From contig OZ024801.1 in NCBI GenBank assembly GCA_964017045.1, positions 31,421,257-31,485,256 of the forward strand: 64,000 nt of DNA. The letters are read 5' to 3'. The notes beneath the pieces are model-generated. The model did no database searches. It was not told where the DNA came from and saw nothing but the letters and a program-made list of their open reading frames with translations. The stretch is from Omphiscola glabra (lineage: Eukaryota > Mollusca > Gastropoda > Lymnaeidae). A program made the translations under genes and the position numbers. Positions 22,438 to 34,400 of this stretch are shown one piece after another (the first letter of the stretch is position 1; each line of letters starts with the position of its first letter).

Positions 22438-25400
22438 GATGTCGGGACACAAGTAGGAGATCACGTGTGGGTTTGTGTGTTATTGGATGTGTATAAATCA
22501 TGTCTGAACGTTATTTTTTTTCCAAGTCACGGGGTAAATCAGTTTGTATTGGAATGTGAAATCAATTTAACCGAAGATGAGTTGTGGTTGTCGGATTCAA
22601 AAGAGGCGAGACCTGGTGGGGACGATGTCGGGACACATGTAGGAGATCACGTGTGGGTTTGTGTGTTATTGGATGTGTATAAATTATGCTTGAACGTTAT
22701 ATTTTTTCCAAGTCACGGGGTAAATCAGTTTGTATTGGAATGTGAAATCAATTTAACCGAAGATGAGTTGTGGTTGTCGGATTCAAAAGAGGCGAGACCT
22801 GGTGAGGACGATGTCGGGACACATGTAGGAGATCACGTGTGGGTTTGTGTGTTATTGGATGTGTATAAATCATGTCTGAACGTTATATTTTTTCCAAGTC
22901 ACGGGGTAAATCAGTTTGTATTGGAATGTGAAATCAATGCAACCGAAGATGAGTTGTGGTTGTCGGATTCAAAAGAGGCGAGACCTGGTGGGGACGATGT
23001 CGGGACACATGTAGGAGATCACGTGTGGGTTTGTGTGTTATTGGATGTGTATAAATTATGCTGGAACGTTATATTTTTTCCAAGTCACGGGGTAAATCAG
23101 TTTGTATAGGAATGTGAAATCAATGCAACCGAAGATGAGTTGTGGTTGTCGGATTCAAAAGAGGCGAGACCTGGTGGGGACGATGTCGGGACACATGTAG
23201 GAGATCACGTGTGGGTTTGTGTGTTATTGGATGTGTATAAATTATGCTTGAACGTTATATTTTTTCCAAGTCACGGGGTAAATCAGTTTGTATTGGAATG
23301 TGAAATCAATGCAACCGAAGATGAGTTGTGGTTGTCGGATTCAAAAGAGGCGAGACCTGGTGGGGACGATGTCGGGACACATGTAGGAGATCACGTGTGG
23401 GTTTGTGTGTTATTGGATGTGTATAAATTATGCTGGAACGTTATATTTTTTCCAAGTCACGGGGTAAATCAGTTTGTATTGGAATGTGAAATCAATGCAA
23501 CCGAAGATGAGTTGTGGTTGTCGGATTCAAAAGAGGCGAGACCTGGTGGGGACGATGTCGGGACACATGTAGGAGATCACGTGTGGGTTTGTGTGTTATT
23601 GGATGTGTATAAATTATGCTGGAACGTTATATTTTTTCCAAGTCACGGGGTAAATCAGTTTGTATTGGAATGTGAAATCAATGCAACCGAAGATGAGTTG
23701 TGGTTGTCGGATTCAAAAGAGGCGAGACCTGGTGGGGACGATGTCGGGACACATGTAGGAGATCACGTGTGGGTTTGTGTGTTATTGGATGTGTATAAAT
23801 TATGCTGGAACGTTATATTTTTTCCAAGTCACGGGGTAAATCAGTTTGTATTGGAATGTGAAATCAATGCAACCGAAGATGAGTTGTGGTTGTCGGATTC
23901 AAAATAGGCGAGACCTGGTGGGGACGATGTCGGGACACATGTAGGAGATCACGTGTGGGTTTGTGTGTTATTGGATGTGTATAAATCATGTCTGAACGTT
24001 ATATTTTTTCCAAGTCACGGGGTAAATCAGTTTGTATTGGAATGTGAAATCAATGCAACCGAAGATGAGTTGTGGTTGTCGGATTCAAAAGAGGCGAGAC
24101 CTGGTGGGGACGATGTCGGGACACATGTAGGAGATCACGTGTGGGTTTGTGTGTTATTGGATGTGTATAAATTATGCTGGAACGTTATATTTTTTCCAAG
24201 TCACGGGGTAAATCAGTTTGTATTGGAATGTGAAATCAATGCAACCGAAGATGAGTTGTGGTTGTCGGATTCAAAAGAGGCGAGACCTGGTTGGGACGAT
24301 GTCGGGACACATGTAGGAGATCACGTGTGGGTTTGTGTGTTATTGGATGTGTATAAATTATGCTGGAACGTTATATTTTTTCCAAGTCACGGGGTAAATC
24401 AGTTTGTATTGGAATGTGAAATCAATGCAACCGAAGATGAGTTGTGGTTGTCGGATTCAAAAGAGGCGAGACCTGGTGGGGACGATGTCGGGACACATGT
24501 AGGAGATCACGTGTGGGTTTGTGTGTTATTGGATGTGTATAAATTATGCTGGAACGTTATATTTTTTCCAAGTCACGGGGTAAATCAGTTTGTATTGGAA
24601 TGTGAAATCAATGCAACCGAAGATGAGTTGTGGTTGTCGGATTCAAAAGAGGCGAGACCTGGTGGGGACGATGTCGGGACACATGTAGGAGATCACGTGT
24701 GGGTTTGTGTGTTATTGGATGTGTATAAATTATGCTGGAACGTTATATTTTTTCCAAGTCACGGGGTAAATCAGTTTGTATTGGAATGTGAAATCAATGC
24801 AACCGAAGATGAGTTGTGGTTGTCGGATTCAAAAGAGGCGAGACCTGGTGGGGACGATGTCGGGACACATGTAGGAGATCACGTGTGGGTTTGTGTGTTA
24901 TTGGATGTGTATAAATTATGCTGGAACGTTATATTTTTTCCAAGTCACGGGGTAAATCAGTTTGTATTGGAATGTGAAATCAATGCAACCGAAGATGAGT
25001 TGTGGTTGTCGGATTCAAAAGAGGCGAGACCTGGTGGGGACGATGTCGGGACACATGTAGGAGATCACGTGTGGGTTTGTGTGTTATTGGATGTGTATAA
25101 ATTATGCTGGAACGTTATATTTTTTCCAAGTCACGGGGTAAATCAGTTTGTATTGGAATGTGAAATCAATGCAACCGAAGATGAGTTGTGGTTGTCGGAT
25201 TCAAAAGAGGCGAGACCTGGTGGGGACGATGTCGGGACACATGTAGGAGATCACGTGTGGGTTTGTGTGTTATTGGATGTGTATAAATTATGCTGGAACG
25301 TTATATTTTTTCCAAGTCACGGGGTAAATCAGTTTGTATTGGAATGTGAAATCAATGCAACCGAAGATGAGTTGTGGTTGTCGGATTCAAAAGAGGCGAG

Positions 25401-26325
25401 ACCTGGTGGGGACGATGTCGGGACACATGTAGGAGATCACGTGTGGGTTTGTGTGTTATTGGATGTGTATAAATCATGCCTGAACGTTATATTTTTTCCA
25501 AGTCACGGGGTAAATCAGTTTGTATTGGAATGTGAAATCAATGCAACCGAAGATGAGTTGTGGTTGTCGGATTCAAGAGAGGCGAGACCTGGTGGGGACG
25601 ATGTCGGGACACATGTAGGAGATCACGTGTGGGTTTGTGTGTTATTGGATGTGTATAAATTATGCTGGAACGTTATATTTTTTCCAAGTCACGGGGTAAA
25701 TCAGTTTGTATTGGAATGTGAAATCAATGCAACCGAAGATGAGTTGTGGTTGTCGGATTCAAAAGAGGCGAGACCTGGTGGGGACGATGTCGGGACACAT
25801 GTAGGAGATCACGTGTGGGTTTGTGTGTTATTGGATGTGTATAAATCATGCTGGAACGTTATATTTTTTCCAAGTCACGGGGTAAATCAGTTTGTATTGG
25901 AATGTGAAATCAATGCAACCGAAGATGAGTTGTGGTTGTCGGATTCAAGAGAGGCGAGACCTGGTGGGGACGATGTCGGGACACATGTAGGAGATCACGT
26001 GTGGGTTTGTGTGTTATTGGATGTGTATAAATTATGCTGGAACGTTATATTTTTTCCAAGTCACGGGGTAAATCAGTTTGTATTGGAATGTGAAATCAAT
26101 GCAACCGAAGATGAGTTGTGGTTGTCGGATTCAAAAGAGGCGAGACCTGGTGGGGACGATGTCGGGACACATGTAGGAGATCACGTGTGGGTTTGTGTGT
26201 TATTGGATGTGTATAAATCATGCTGGAACGTTATATTTTTTCCAAGTCACGGGGCAAATCAGTTTGTATTGGAATGTGAAATCAATGCAACCGAAGATGA
26301 GTTGTGGTTGTCGGATTCAAGAGAG
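22438..26325 (+). repeat. 186-bp satellite, 21 copies
   Basis: Units start at GATGTCGGGACAC every 186 bp from 22438 to 26158 without length change. 186 bases equal 62 codons, so one frame stays open across the array, broken only by TAG at about 23107 and at about 23905. Differences among copies are few and mostly change amino acids (Leu/Ser, Trp/Leu, Ala/Leu-Thr, Lys/Arg), so conservation reflects homogenisation rather than selection on protein. The array follows a GT microsatellite and poly-G at 22409-22436. Confidence 0.97.
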
Positions 26326-27389
26326 GTGACAACCAAAACAATAACAATAACGTATCAGTGCATAACTAGGACAGGTTATCCTTTCTATAGCTTACCTCTC
26401 TCTGATGCTGAACTATGTATATTAGCCCCCCCTCTCCCTCATCCCCCCGCCCATGAGTCTCAATGCTTAGTCAATTGAGGATGATTGTGTTCATCCCGTG
26501 TGTCGTCAAGTAAAATCTGCGTACATTAGTTTTTCATGATTACCTGGTCGCCCAAGTTATCAGTAGCGTAGATAAGGTTAGCTCCCGGATCCCCCCCCCC
26601 CCCCACACCATTACTTTTATGGAAAAAATACCCCTACAGTTGACCGAAAATGCCTCCCTTCAATATAAAAAAGAGCCACCCGAGGCTGGACCTCCCCTGT
26701 CCTACGCTCCTGCATTTTTTCCCCTCAAACTATTGTTTTTTTCCTTGGGGGACCGACTCAGCCCCCCCCCTCCCCAGCCTCTAGACAAGAGTCTTCATTC
26801 GAGACATGACAGAAACAAGTGACGGACTTATTGGACAGAAACGTTTCCCGAATAAGCCCTGGTGGCGTTACAACAAGAGACGCATGCCTCTTGCATTGCT
26901 GGACACGATCTCGTAATATGCTAGGGAATAATTGACATAAACACACAGAGCAGGATGCATAGGAGAAGACACATATAGCAAGACACACAACGCGATACAC
27001 ATAACAAGACATACATAGCAAGACACACACACAACACGACTGCACATACCAGAACAGAACACAGCACAAATTTCGGACATAGCCGCGGTGCTCGCGATGT
27101 GGTACTCTGTCACAAATAATCGGCTTAAAAATCGATGTCCTAATGTCAGTTATGACTATTAGGCTACCCCCCCCCCCCCCACACACACATCCCACCCCCA
27201 CCCTTTTCCAACACCATGAGACGGCAGAAGATAGGATTGTGGAGGACACACAGAGGTCACGCGATGGAGAATTTGGGGGAAATGCCGACCGATTCGGGGA
27301 AGCTCAATTATCTAATTATTACAGACAATTTATATCCGCTTGATCATTAAATGTATTTGTGAACTGTTGTATTTTTTTGGCTACATGAT
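26326..27389. other. No gene seen; contains one MITE relic
   Basis: Apart from the element at 26561 and a degenerate ACACAT/AACAAGAC-rich stretch at 26935-27060, nothing is recognised. Confidence 0.45.
26561..26712 (+). mobile_element. Probable hAT-type MITE, CAGTGGCGTAG group, decayed
   Basis: Ends CAGTAGCGTAG and CCTACGCTCCTG are inverted repeats with mismatches. The interior (CGAAAATGCC, ATATAAAAAAGAG) resembles the copies at 16348 and 46843. Flanking octamers match poorly. Confidence 0.6.
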
Positions 27390-27394
27390 ATCAA

Positions 27395-27520
27395 TATATA
27401 CGAAGTTGTACAAGTTTCAATAAATACGAAGTTGTACAAGTTTCAATAAATACGAAGTTGTACAAGTTTCAATAAATACGAAGTTGTACAAGTTTCAATA
27501 AATACGAAGTTGTACAAGTT
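27395..27520 (+). repeat. 26-bp minisatellite (AAATACGAAGTTGTACAAG)
   Basis: Five near-identical units of AATACGAAGTTGTACAAG plus TTTCAATA. Confidence 0.95.
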
Positions 27521-27974
27521 GACTTTTATGTAAACATTGCCTAACTATAACCCTCACAGTTTTTACGATACTGTTGTCCGATTCTGATGTACGATACTGA
27601 TGTCAATGTGAATATGAGAGGAGCGTGAGATTTTTCGTCTCAATCTATTGAGCGATCGATATATGTAATCGATTATCTAACGGGATAGATGAAAAATAAA
27701 CCAATAACAAACAACGATTTTGAAAACAATGAATCTGTTAAAGTAATGTTTAACAAAAAGAAATAATCGCTTTTTTTAAATATTTTTTTTACACATAGTC
27801 TCAAATATACATTCACCGGCAATTTTAACGGGCGAAACTACTAGTATATTTCAATAATTCATTGAAGTTTTATTCGTAACGCTGGCCATAGCAGCACCGC
27901 TGTTGGCATTATAAATAATGGCTGGTTGATTGATGAACTTTAGCCAGTGGTCAGTTTTCGTGTATCAACAAAAT
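27521..27974. other. No gene seen
   Basis: AT-rich sequence without recognisable features. Confidence 0.5.
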
Positions 27975-28585
27975 GCACAATTGCATATGTGAGCTTGACA
28001 ATCATATTTGTGAGCTTGACAATCATAATTGTGAGCTTGACAATCATATTTTTGAGCTTGGCAAAAATATTTTTGAGCTCCAAAATCGTATTTGTGAGCT
28101 TGACAATTATATTTGTGATCTTGGCAATCATATTGCTTAGCTTGACAATCATATAGCTTAGCTTGACAATCATATTTGTGAGCTTGACAATCATATTGCT
28201 TAGCTTGACAAACATTTGTGAGCTTGACAATCATATTTTGAGCTCCAAAATCATGTTGCTTAGCTTGACAATCATATTGTGAGCTTGACAAACATATATG
28301 CGAGCTTGACAAACATATTTGTGAGCTTGACAAACATATTTGCGAGCTTGACAATCATATTGCTTACCTTGACAATCATAGTTGCGAGCTTAACAATCAT
28401 ATTTTGAGCTTGACATTCTAATTTTGAGCTCCAAAATCATATTTCTTAGCTTGACAATCATAATGGTGAGCTTGACAATCAGATTGCTTAGCTTGACAAT
28501 CATATTTGTGAGCTTGAGAATCATATTTTGAGCTCCAAAATCATATTGCTTAGCTTGACAATCCTATTTGTGACCTTGGCAAACG
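27975..28585 (+). repeat. ~21-bp minisatellite (GAGCTTGACAATCATATT)
   Basis: About 29 degenerate units of GAGCTTGACAATCATATTTG, with TTAGCTTGACAATC and GAGCTCCAAAATC variants; the latter recurs at irregular intervals. Confidence 0.93.
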
Positions 28586-28884
28586 TAGTGGTATACGTTG
28601 AATTGCGTCGTGATCAGTGATCGTCTGGCCGGTGATTAATGAAACCGGAAGTTGAAGTAAGTTTGAACTCTTTGAACAGCGCCACCTGAAGGAAATCCAT
28701 TTTAAAAACGGACGGGGGAAAAATGGGGTGGGGGAGGTTGGGAGGGGTGTTCCAAAGAGGAAGTAAATAATATACTATACATTTCGGTTTTATTGAATTC
28801 ATTTCTTTAAAATTTCTTTCCTATCTATTTTTTTGTTTGTTGTCTTTGTTCGGCATACAGAGAAGATCTTTTTTTTTATTCAAG

Positions 28885-29035
28885 GTGGAATATACCAGAG
28901 TTTATAATGAGCAACGTGTCACCTTATTGTCATGGAATATACCAGAGTTTATAATGAGCAACACGTCACCTTATTGCCATGGAATATACCAGAGTTTATA
29001 ATGAGCAACGTGTCACCTTATTGCCATGGGATATG
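28885..29035 (+). repeat. ~48-bp repeat, three copies
   Basis: Units of GGAATATACCAGAGTTTATA, ATGAGCAACGTGTCACCTTA and TTGCCAT, nearly identical. Confidence 0.93.
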
Positions 29036-29261
29036 AGTGGAGTTCAAGGTGTACATAAGTAAATATTCTCTTTCAACATATTTTTTAATAACGAATTTAG
29101 CTTACCAGGCGCCGGGAAACGATGTGCTGTGTATTAGAGTTTGGCGCGTTCTCTGTGTACAGTTTGCAGCGTCGTGCGGCCTGCGGCACGTCTCAGGTCC
29201 GTCGGAACGTCTGGCCTCCACACGCAGCTCTCTCGCGGCCTCACATGAGAGACACAGTTTG

Positions 29262-29402
29262 GGTTGCGCAGAGGCAGTTTGGGATGTGCAGAGGCACAGT
29301 TTGGGTTGCGCAGAGGCACAGTTTGGGTTGTGCAGAGGCACAGTTTTGGTTGCTCAGAGGCACAGTTTGGGTTGTGCAGAGGCACAGTTTGGGTTGTGCA
29401 TA
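29262..29402 (+). repeat. 22-bp minisatellite (GCAGAGGCACAGTTTGGGTT)
   Basis: About six units of GCAGAGGCACAGTTTGGGTT plus GT or GC. Confidence 0.93.
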
Positions 29403-30454
29403 TAGCAAATTTTAACGTAATATTCAGCTGGGCAGGCAAAATGGGGGGCACATGCCCAAATGGCACCTGGAGCAGGTGGCGGATGAACTATCCGCCGGGC
29501 AGTCCATTCGATTGCACTTCTTGCAGCAACTCTTTCATGCGTGGACAATCGTAGGCTTCGGCGTTATTTTTGCAACCAATGTTTTACGACCAATATTCTT
29601 ACGACCAATATTTTTACCCCCATTTTTCATGGTGTACAAACACGGTTTGCCCAGAGCTGGCGTTGCTTCGGTCTTTAATCATAAAAACACATGTTGACAA
29701 TTTTTCCCCCTTCAAATCCCAACTTCTTCCCTGTAGATTGTAGATCCATCCCGTGTTTGCGTGATTATAACGCTAGTCGCCCATCGTTGTGTGTTAATTA
29801 GTTGCCTCGACAGTCGGAATGGCTGTTCACGTTTCGTTAAAAAAAATAACCCTTTCAAATGTCTAATTTAAGCGTAAATATGCCTGGATTCTATTTCCCT
29901 TGATTCGTGTTCCATATCGTAATGACTATAACCACGAGGGTGAATTCGGCGCTGCGGTCAATTGACGTATCAGCAATAAAAACTATTTTCTCACATCAGA
30001 ATTCTATTCGTTTAGAAACGTAGACATGCGCATTTGGGGACTTGGCGTGCTATGGCATTTTCTTATGATCAATTCCGCCATTATTGTTTACTGTATATAT
30101 TCTCGCGCGTGCCCACGACCCACATCGACAAATCTGTCCCTCCCGAGGTCTGTTGATTAAAACGCACACAGAGACCACTTGTGTATGAGAGACATATCCG
30201 GAAGTGATGAAATGGTCAACATGGCGGACAAGTTAAACGCCCGGTCACTCTTGTACTTTAGTACGCTATGAATTTTTGTCATTTATTTTTTCACGGAATT
30301 AATAGATATGATGCATACTCTGTATTCTCCCCCCCCCCAACCTCTCTCTTTATTTGTCTCTTTGTCTCTTTGAGTTAATGCTTCATCTATTTAGGTTAGG
30401 TCTTCAATAATCTGTCCAACTTTACCTCCGTACATCGTACAACAATGCTTTAAT
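29403..30454. other. No gene seen
   Basis: Unique-looking intergenic sequence with short open frames only. Confidence 0.5.
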
Positions 30455-30610
30455 CCACACGTGCATCCATCCCATCACCCGTTCATCCACATCCATCCAT
30501 CCATCCAACAACTTAACAATCCATTTATCTACAAATGTATCCATCTAACCCACAAAAGATCCGTTCATCCACAAGTGCATCCATCCATTCATCCATACCT
30601 CCCTTCACCC
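30455..30610 (+). repeat. Degenerate CATCCATCCATT repeat
   Basis: ATCC-type simple repeat with interruptions. Confidence 0.8.
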
Positions 30611-31160
30611 ACTCGCCCCATTCGAATTTTCACGAAATTTGAAGATTAACCCTTGAGTGCCCGAGTGAGCACTCGTTTTAAGTGTCGACAACTCAACAAT
30701 CAATTCCCAACCATACTGTTATGTCATGCATTGCCATAGGACCAATCGCTCATCACTGTCACTCCTGGACCAATAATAATTTTTGTATTGATAAATCTCT
30801 TCACACTTATCCCCCCCCCCTATCATTTTGACGTGACATTTGGATTTCAAACGTGTCTATATCACATAGTGTTATTAAGGGTTTTAAAATAACAACTGTT
30901 GTATTCTAGGACTGACTAGCACCACTTTATGAACTGTTGTATTCAAGGAGTGTTCAGCAATGTGGAATTAGGAGAAATCGTATAAACGTTTCGTAAAACA
31001 ATACTGTTCCGTTATTTCGTGGAGTAGTATTTCCATTCACAGTTTTTTTTCTACATTTGGATCTGCCAGCCTTTTCCTCGCGGTGTTGCCCGAATCTCCT
31101 CCCCTGTGTTACTGACATCGGCTGTACTATAAGAGTAACCAGTAGGTTTCCCCTGCCATC
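30611..31160 (+). other. 5' flank of the M6-like gene
   Basis: Immediate upstream region of exon 1, becoming CpG-richer after 31070. It should contain the promoter or 5' UTR, but no diagnostic core element can be assigned by eye. Confidence 0.45.
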
Positions 31161-31443
31161 ATGGAATCCCCGCTCAACGAAGATGTCGACGACGTCGGAG
31201 ATCGCGACAACGAGGAGAAGATCGAGCTCAAGCACGCGGACAGCGACAGCGCCAACAGCATCCCGCCTCCACCCCCTGCTATGGGTATGGTCGTGCCGGT
31301 GGCCAGCGAGGAATCGTGCGACATCACGGAGGCCGAGAAGCTAAAGCAGCAGGAGGACGAGCTGCCCCTGTACGACCAGGGCCCGGAGCAGCCGCTGTGT
31401 GAGCCGGAGGAGGATGGTACGAAGCCAGCAAAGCTGGAAGAGG
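31161..31443 (+). CDS. M6: M6-like gene, coding exon 1 (N-terminal tail)
   Basis: The ATG sits in CCATCATGG, a good context, and opens a CpG-rich reading frame. The 94 residues are acidic and Ser/Pro-containing with a run of five prolines and no hydrophobic segment, so they should be cytosolic. The donor is GAGG|GTAAGA, leaving phase 1 inside a Gly codon. Vertebrate PLP1 also breaks after the first base of its second codon (Met-Gly), so the junction matches although vertebrate exon 1 codes for only a Met. The frame runs on to a stop at 31461-31463 if unspliced. A 5' untranslated exon or promoter is not identified. Confidence 0.8.
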
Positions 31444-34400
31444 GTAAGATGACACGGCTGTGAGCTTTTTTTTTATGCATGACTTGTTAAGTTCTGGTTT
31501 TCTCCACTTGCCATGTAGTGTAGTCCTGCAATCACTGCTGAAAAAAATTAAGCCCTCTGAACTGCATTATGTATCAATGTTTACTGGTCAACATTTAAGA
31601 ACGATCCTCTACGTTTGCCTCTGGGCATTGACATTAAGAACGATGAAATTTAAGATTGCGAAACTATTTTCGAAGGATTAAAATTTCAAATCAATGACAT
31701 CATGGATATATCGAGAATAGGGGATGGGAGGTTCCTATAAAATAAGTGTCCTATTGAACTTGAGTAATTTGATAGATTTCATCTAGGGCAGACGGTTAGC
31801 GGAAATTTGATCGAAAGAAATTTCGTCGACGAAAAATTGATCGACGGAAATCTGATCGAACGGAAATTTGGTTGAATCTTTCTTTCACTTCACACGTTAA
31901 AATTTTCGTCAAATTTCTTTTTGAACGCACTTGCTATATAGTAAAACAAAATAATGCGTTCATAAAGAAATTTGACGCCAAATGTTAACATGTAAACTAA
32001 AAGAAAAAAGATTCGACCAAATTTCCGTCGATCAATTTTCCGTCGACGAAATTTCTTTCGATCAAATTTACGGATACGAGGGCAGTCCTGCGCAACATAC
32101 GGCCCGTTAGCCACATGCGGCCAACCAGCACCCACTTTGCGGCCCGCGAAGTAACGAAATATTCTTTATTATTATTATTTTCTTAATAGCTTTCTACCGC
32201 TGTCCTCTTTCGGCCCGCCCAAATTTTTCATAAAGTATTACGGCCCGCCTCACATTTTGAGTTGTGCAGGCCTGGTCTAGGGTGAAACTATTCCCCTATC
32301 TCTTTTCATATAAATGTTGTGAGGCGATAACCGTATGGTACAGCTGTATACATGTATGGTACAACTGTATACATGTATGGTACAACTGTATCGGTGCATG
32401 CTACAACCAGAATACAATAACCCCTGTTGCTCAGCTGCGCATCCATTCTCTAGCACGTTTGATACAGATTATGCATTCTTCACTTTTGTGGACCCCTCAT
32501 CCTCCAAACCTGGAGTACATTTCCACCCTCAACCCCCCCCCCCCATTCTCTTCAATTAATTCACCATCTCCCACCTCCTGTCACTCCTGTCTCCTGTTGC
32601 GCCCTCTTTTAACCTGCCTTACAGGGAACACACCAAACGGTATCATTCCAGGTAAACGGAGCAGGTGTGTTGATTCTTGTATATCGTTTGAGCTCTCTCT
32701 CTCTCTCTCTCTCTCTTAACACTTACACAACTGCGGAATAAAGCATCTAGATAATATATCATCTTAGTTTGTATAGTTCGAGTTCCTACCAGGCTATGAA
32801 ACGCACTTTTCAACTAAATTTTCTTTGACTATTATCCTTATCTTTCTTGTACAGTTTTTTTTGTTTTTACAAAACCTTCTGGAAAGCATATCCCTCCACT
32901 CTCCATTACCGTCCAGTATTTCATAGATTTTGTTCGAAGTGACATCCTTCCTCCACCCTTGCCTAAATCTACCCCTGCCTCTCTTCAACCTGCCCCCATA
33001 TACCCCTGCCTCCCATCACCCTGCTCCATCCACCCTTGCCTCCCTTCACCCTGCCTCCATCCACCCTGCCTCCCTTCAGCCTGTTACCATCCACCCCTGC
33101 CTCCCTTCACCCTCCCTCCATCCACCCCTGCCTCCCTTCATCCTGTCTCCATCCACCACTGCCTCCCTTCACCCTGCCTCCATCCACCCCTGCCTCCCTC
33201 CACCGTGCCTCCATCCACACCTGCCTGCCATCACTCTGCCTCTATTCACCCTCCCTCCATCCACCCCTGCCTCCCTTCACCCTCCCTCCATCCACCCCTG
33301 CCTCCATTCATCCTGTCTCCATCCACCCCTTTCTCCCTTCATCCTGTCTCCATCCACCCCTGCCTCCCTTCAGCCTCCCTCCATCCACCCAGCCTCCCTT
33401 CACCCTGCCTCCCTTCACCCTCCCTCCATCCACACCTGCCTCCCTTCATCCTGTCTCCATCCACCCCTGCCTCCCTTCACCCTCCCTCCATCCACCCTTG
33501 CCTCCCTTCACCCTCCCTCCATCCACCTCTGCCTCCCTTCACCCTCCCTCCATCCACCACTGCCTCCCATCACCCTGTCTCCCTTCACCCTCCCTCCATC
33601 CACACCTGCCTCCCTTCATCCTGTCTCCATCCACCCCTGCCTCCCTTCACCCTCCCTCCATCCACCCCTGCCTCCCTTCACCCTCCCTCCATCCACCCCT
33701 GCCTCCCTTCACCCTCCCTCCATCCACCCCTGCCTCCCTTCACCCTCCCTCCATCCACCCCTGCCTCCCTTCACCCTGCCTCCATCCACCACTGCCTCCC
33801 TTCACCCTCCCTCCATCCACACCTGCCTCCCTTCACCCTCCCTCCATCCACCCCTGCCTCCCTTCACCCTGTTACCATCCACCCCTGACTCCCTTCATCC
33901 TGTCTCCATCTACCCCTGCCTCCCTTCACCCTGTTACCATCCACCCCTGCCTCCCTTAACCCCGTTTCCATCCACCCCTGCCTCCCTTTACCCTGCCTCC
34001 ATCCACCCCTGCCCCCTTTCACCCTGTTACCATCCACCCCTGCCTCCCTTCACCCGATTCCATCCACCCCTGCCTGCCTTCACCCCGTTACCATCCACCC
34101 CTGCCTCCCTTCATCCTGTCTCCATCCACCCCTGCCTCCCTTCACCCTGTCTCCATCCACCCTTGCCTCCCTTCATCCTGTCTCCATCCACCCCTGCCCC
34201 ACTTAACCCTGTTACCATCCACCCCTGCCTCACTTCACCCTGTTACCATCCACCCCTGCCTCCCTTTACCCTGCCTCCATCCACCCCTGCCCCCTTTCAC
34301 CCTGTTACCATCCACCCCTGCCTCCCTTCACCCGATTCCATCCACCCCTGCCTGCCTTCACCCCGTTACCATCCACCCCTGCCTCCCTTCATCCTGTCTC

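Noticed and set aside
22411..26478. Giant repeated-domain protein gene
   Set aside because: The 62-codon unit is interrupted by two stops, differences are mainly amino-acid changing, and there is no promoter, signal peptide or recognised fold. Kept as a satellite with a question in the findings.
31127..31480. Reverse-strand 117-codon frame over M6 exon 1
   Set aside because: Mirror of a CpG-rich coding exon on the other strand.
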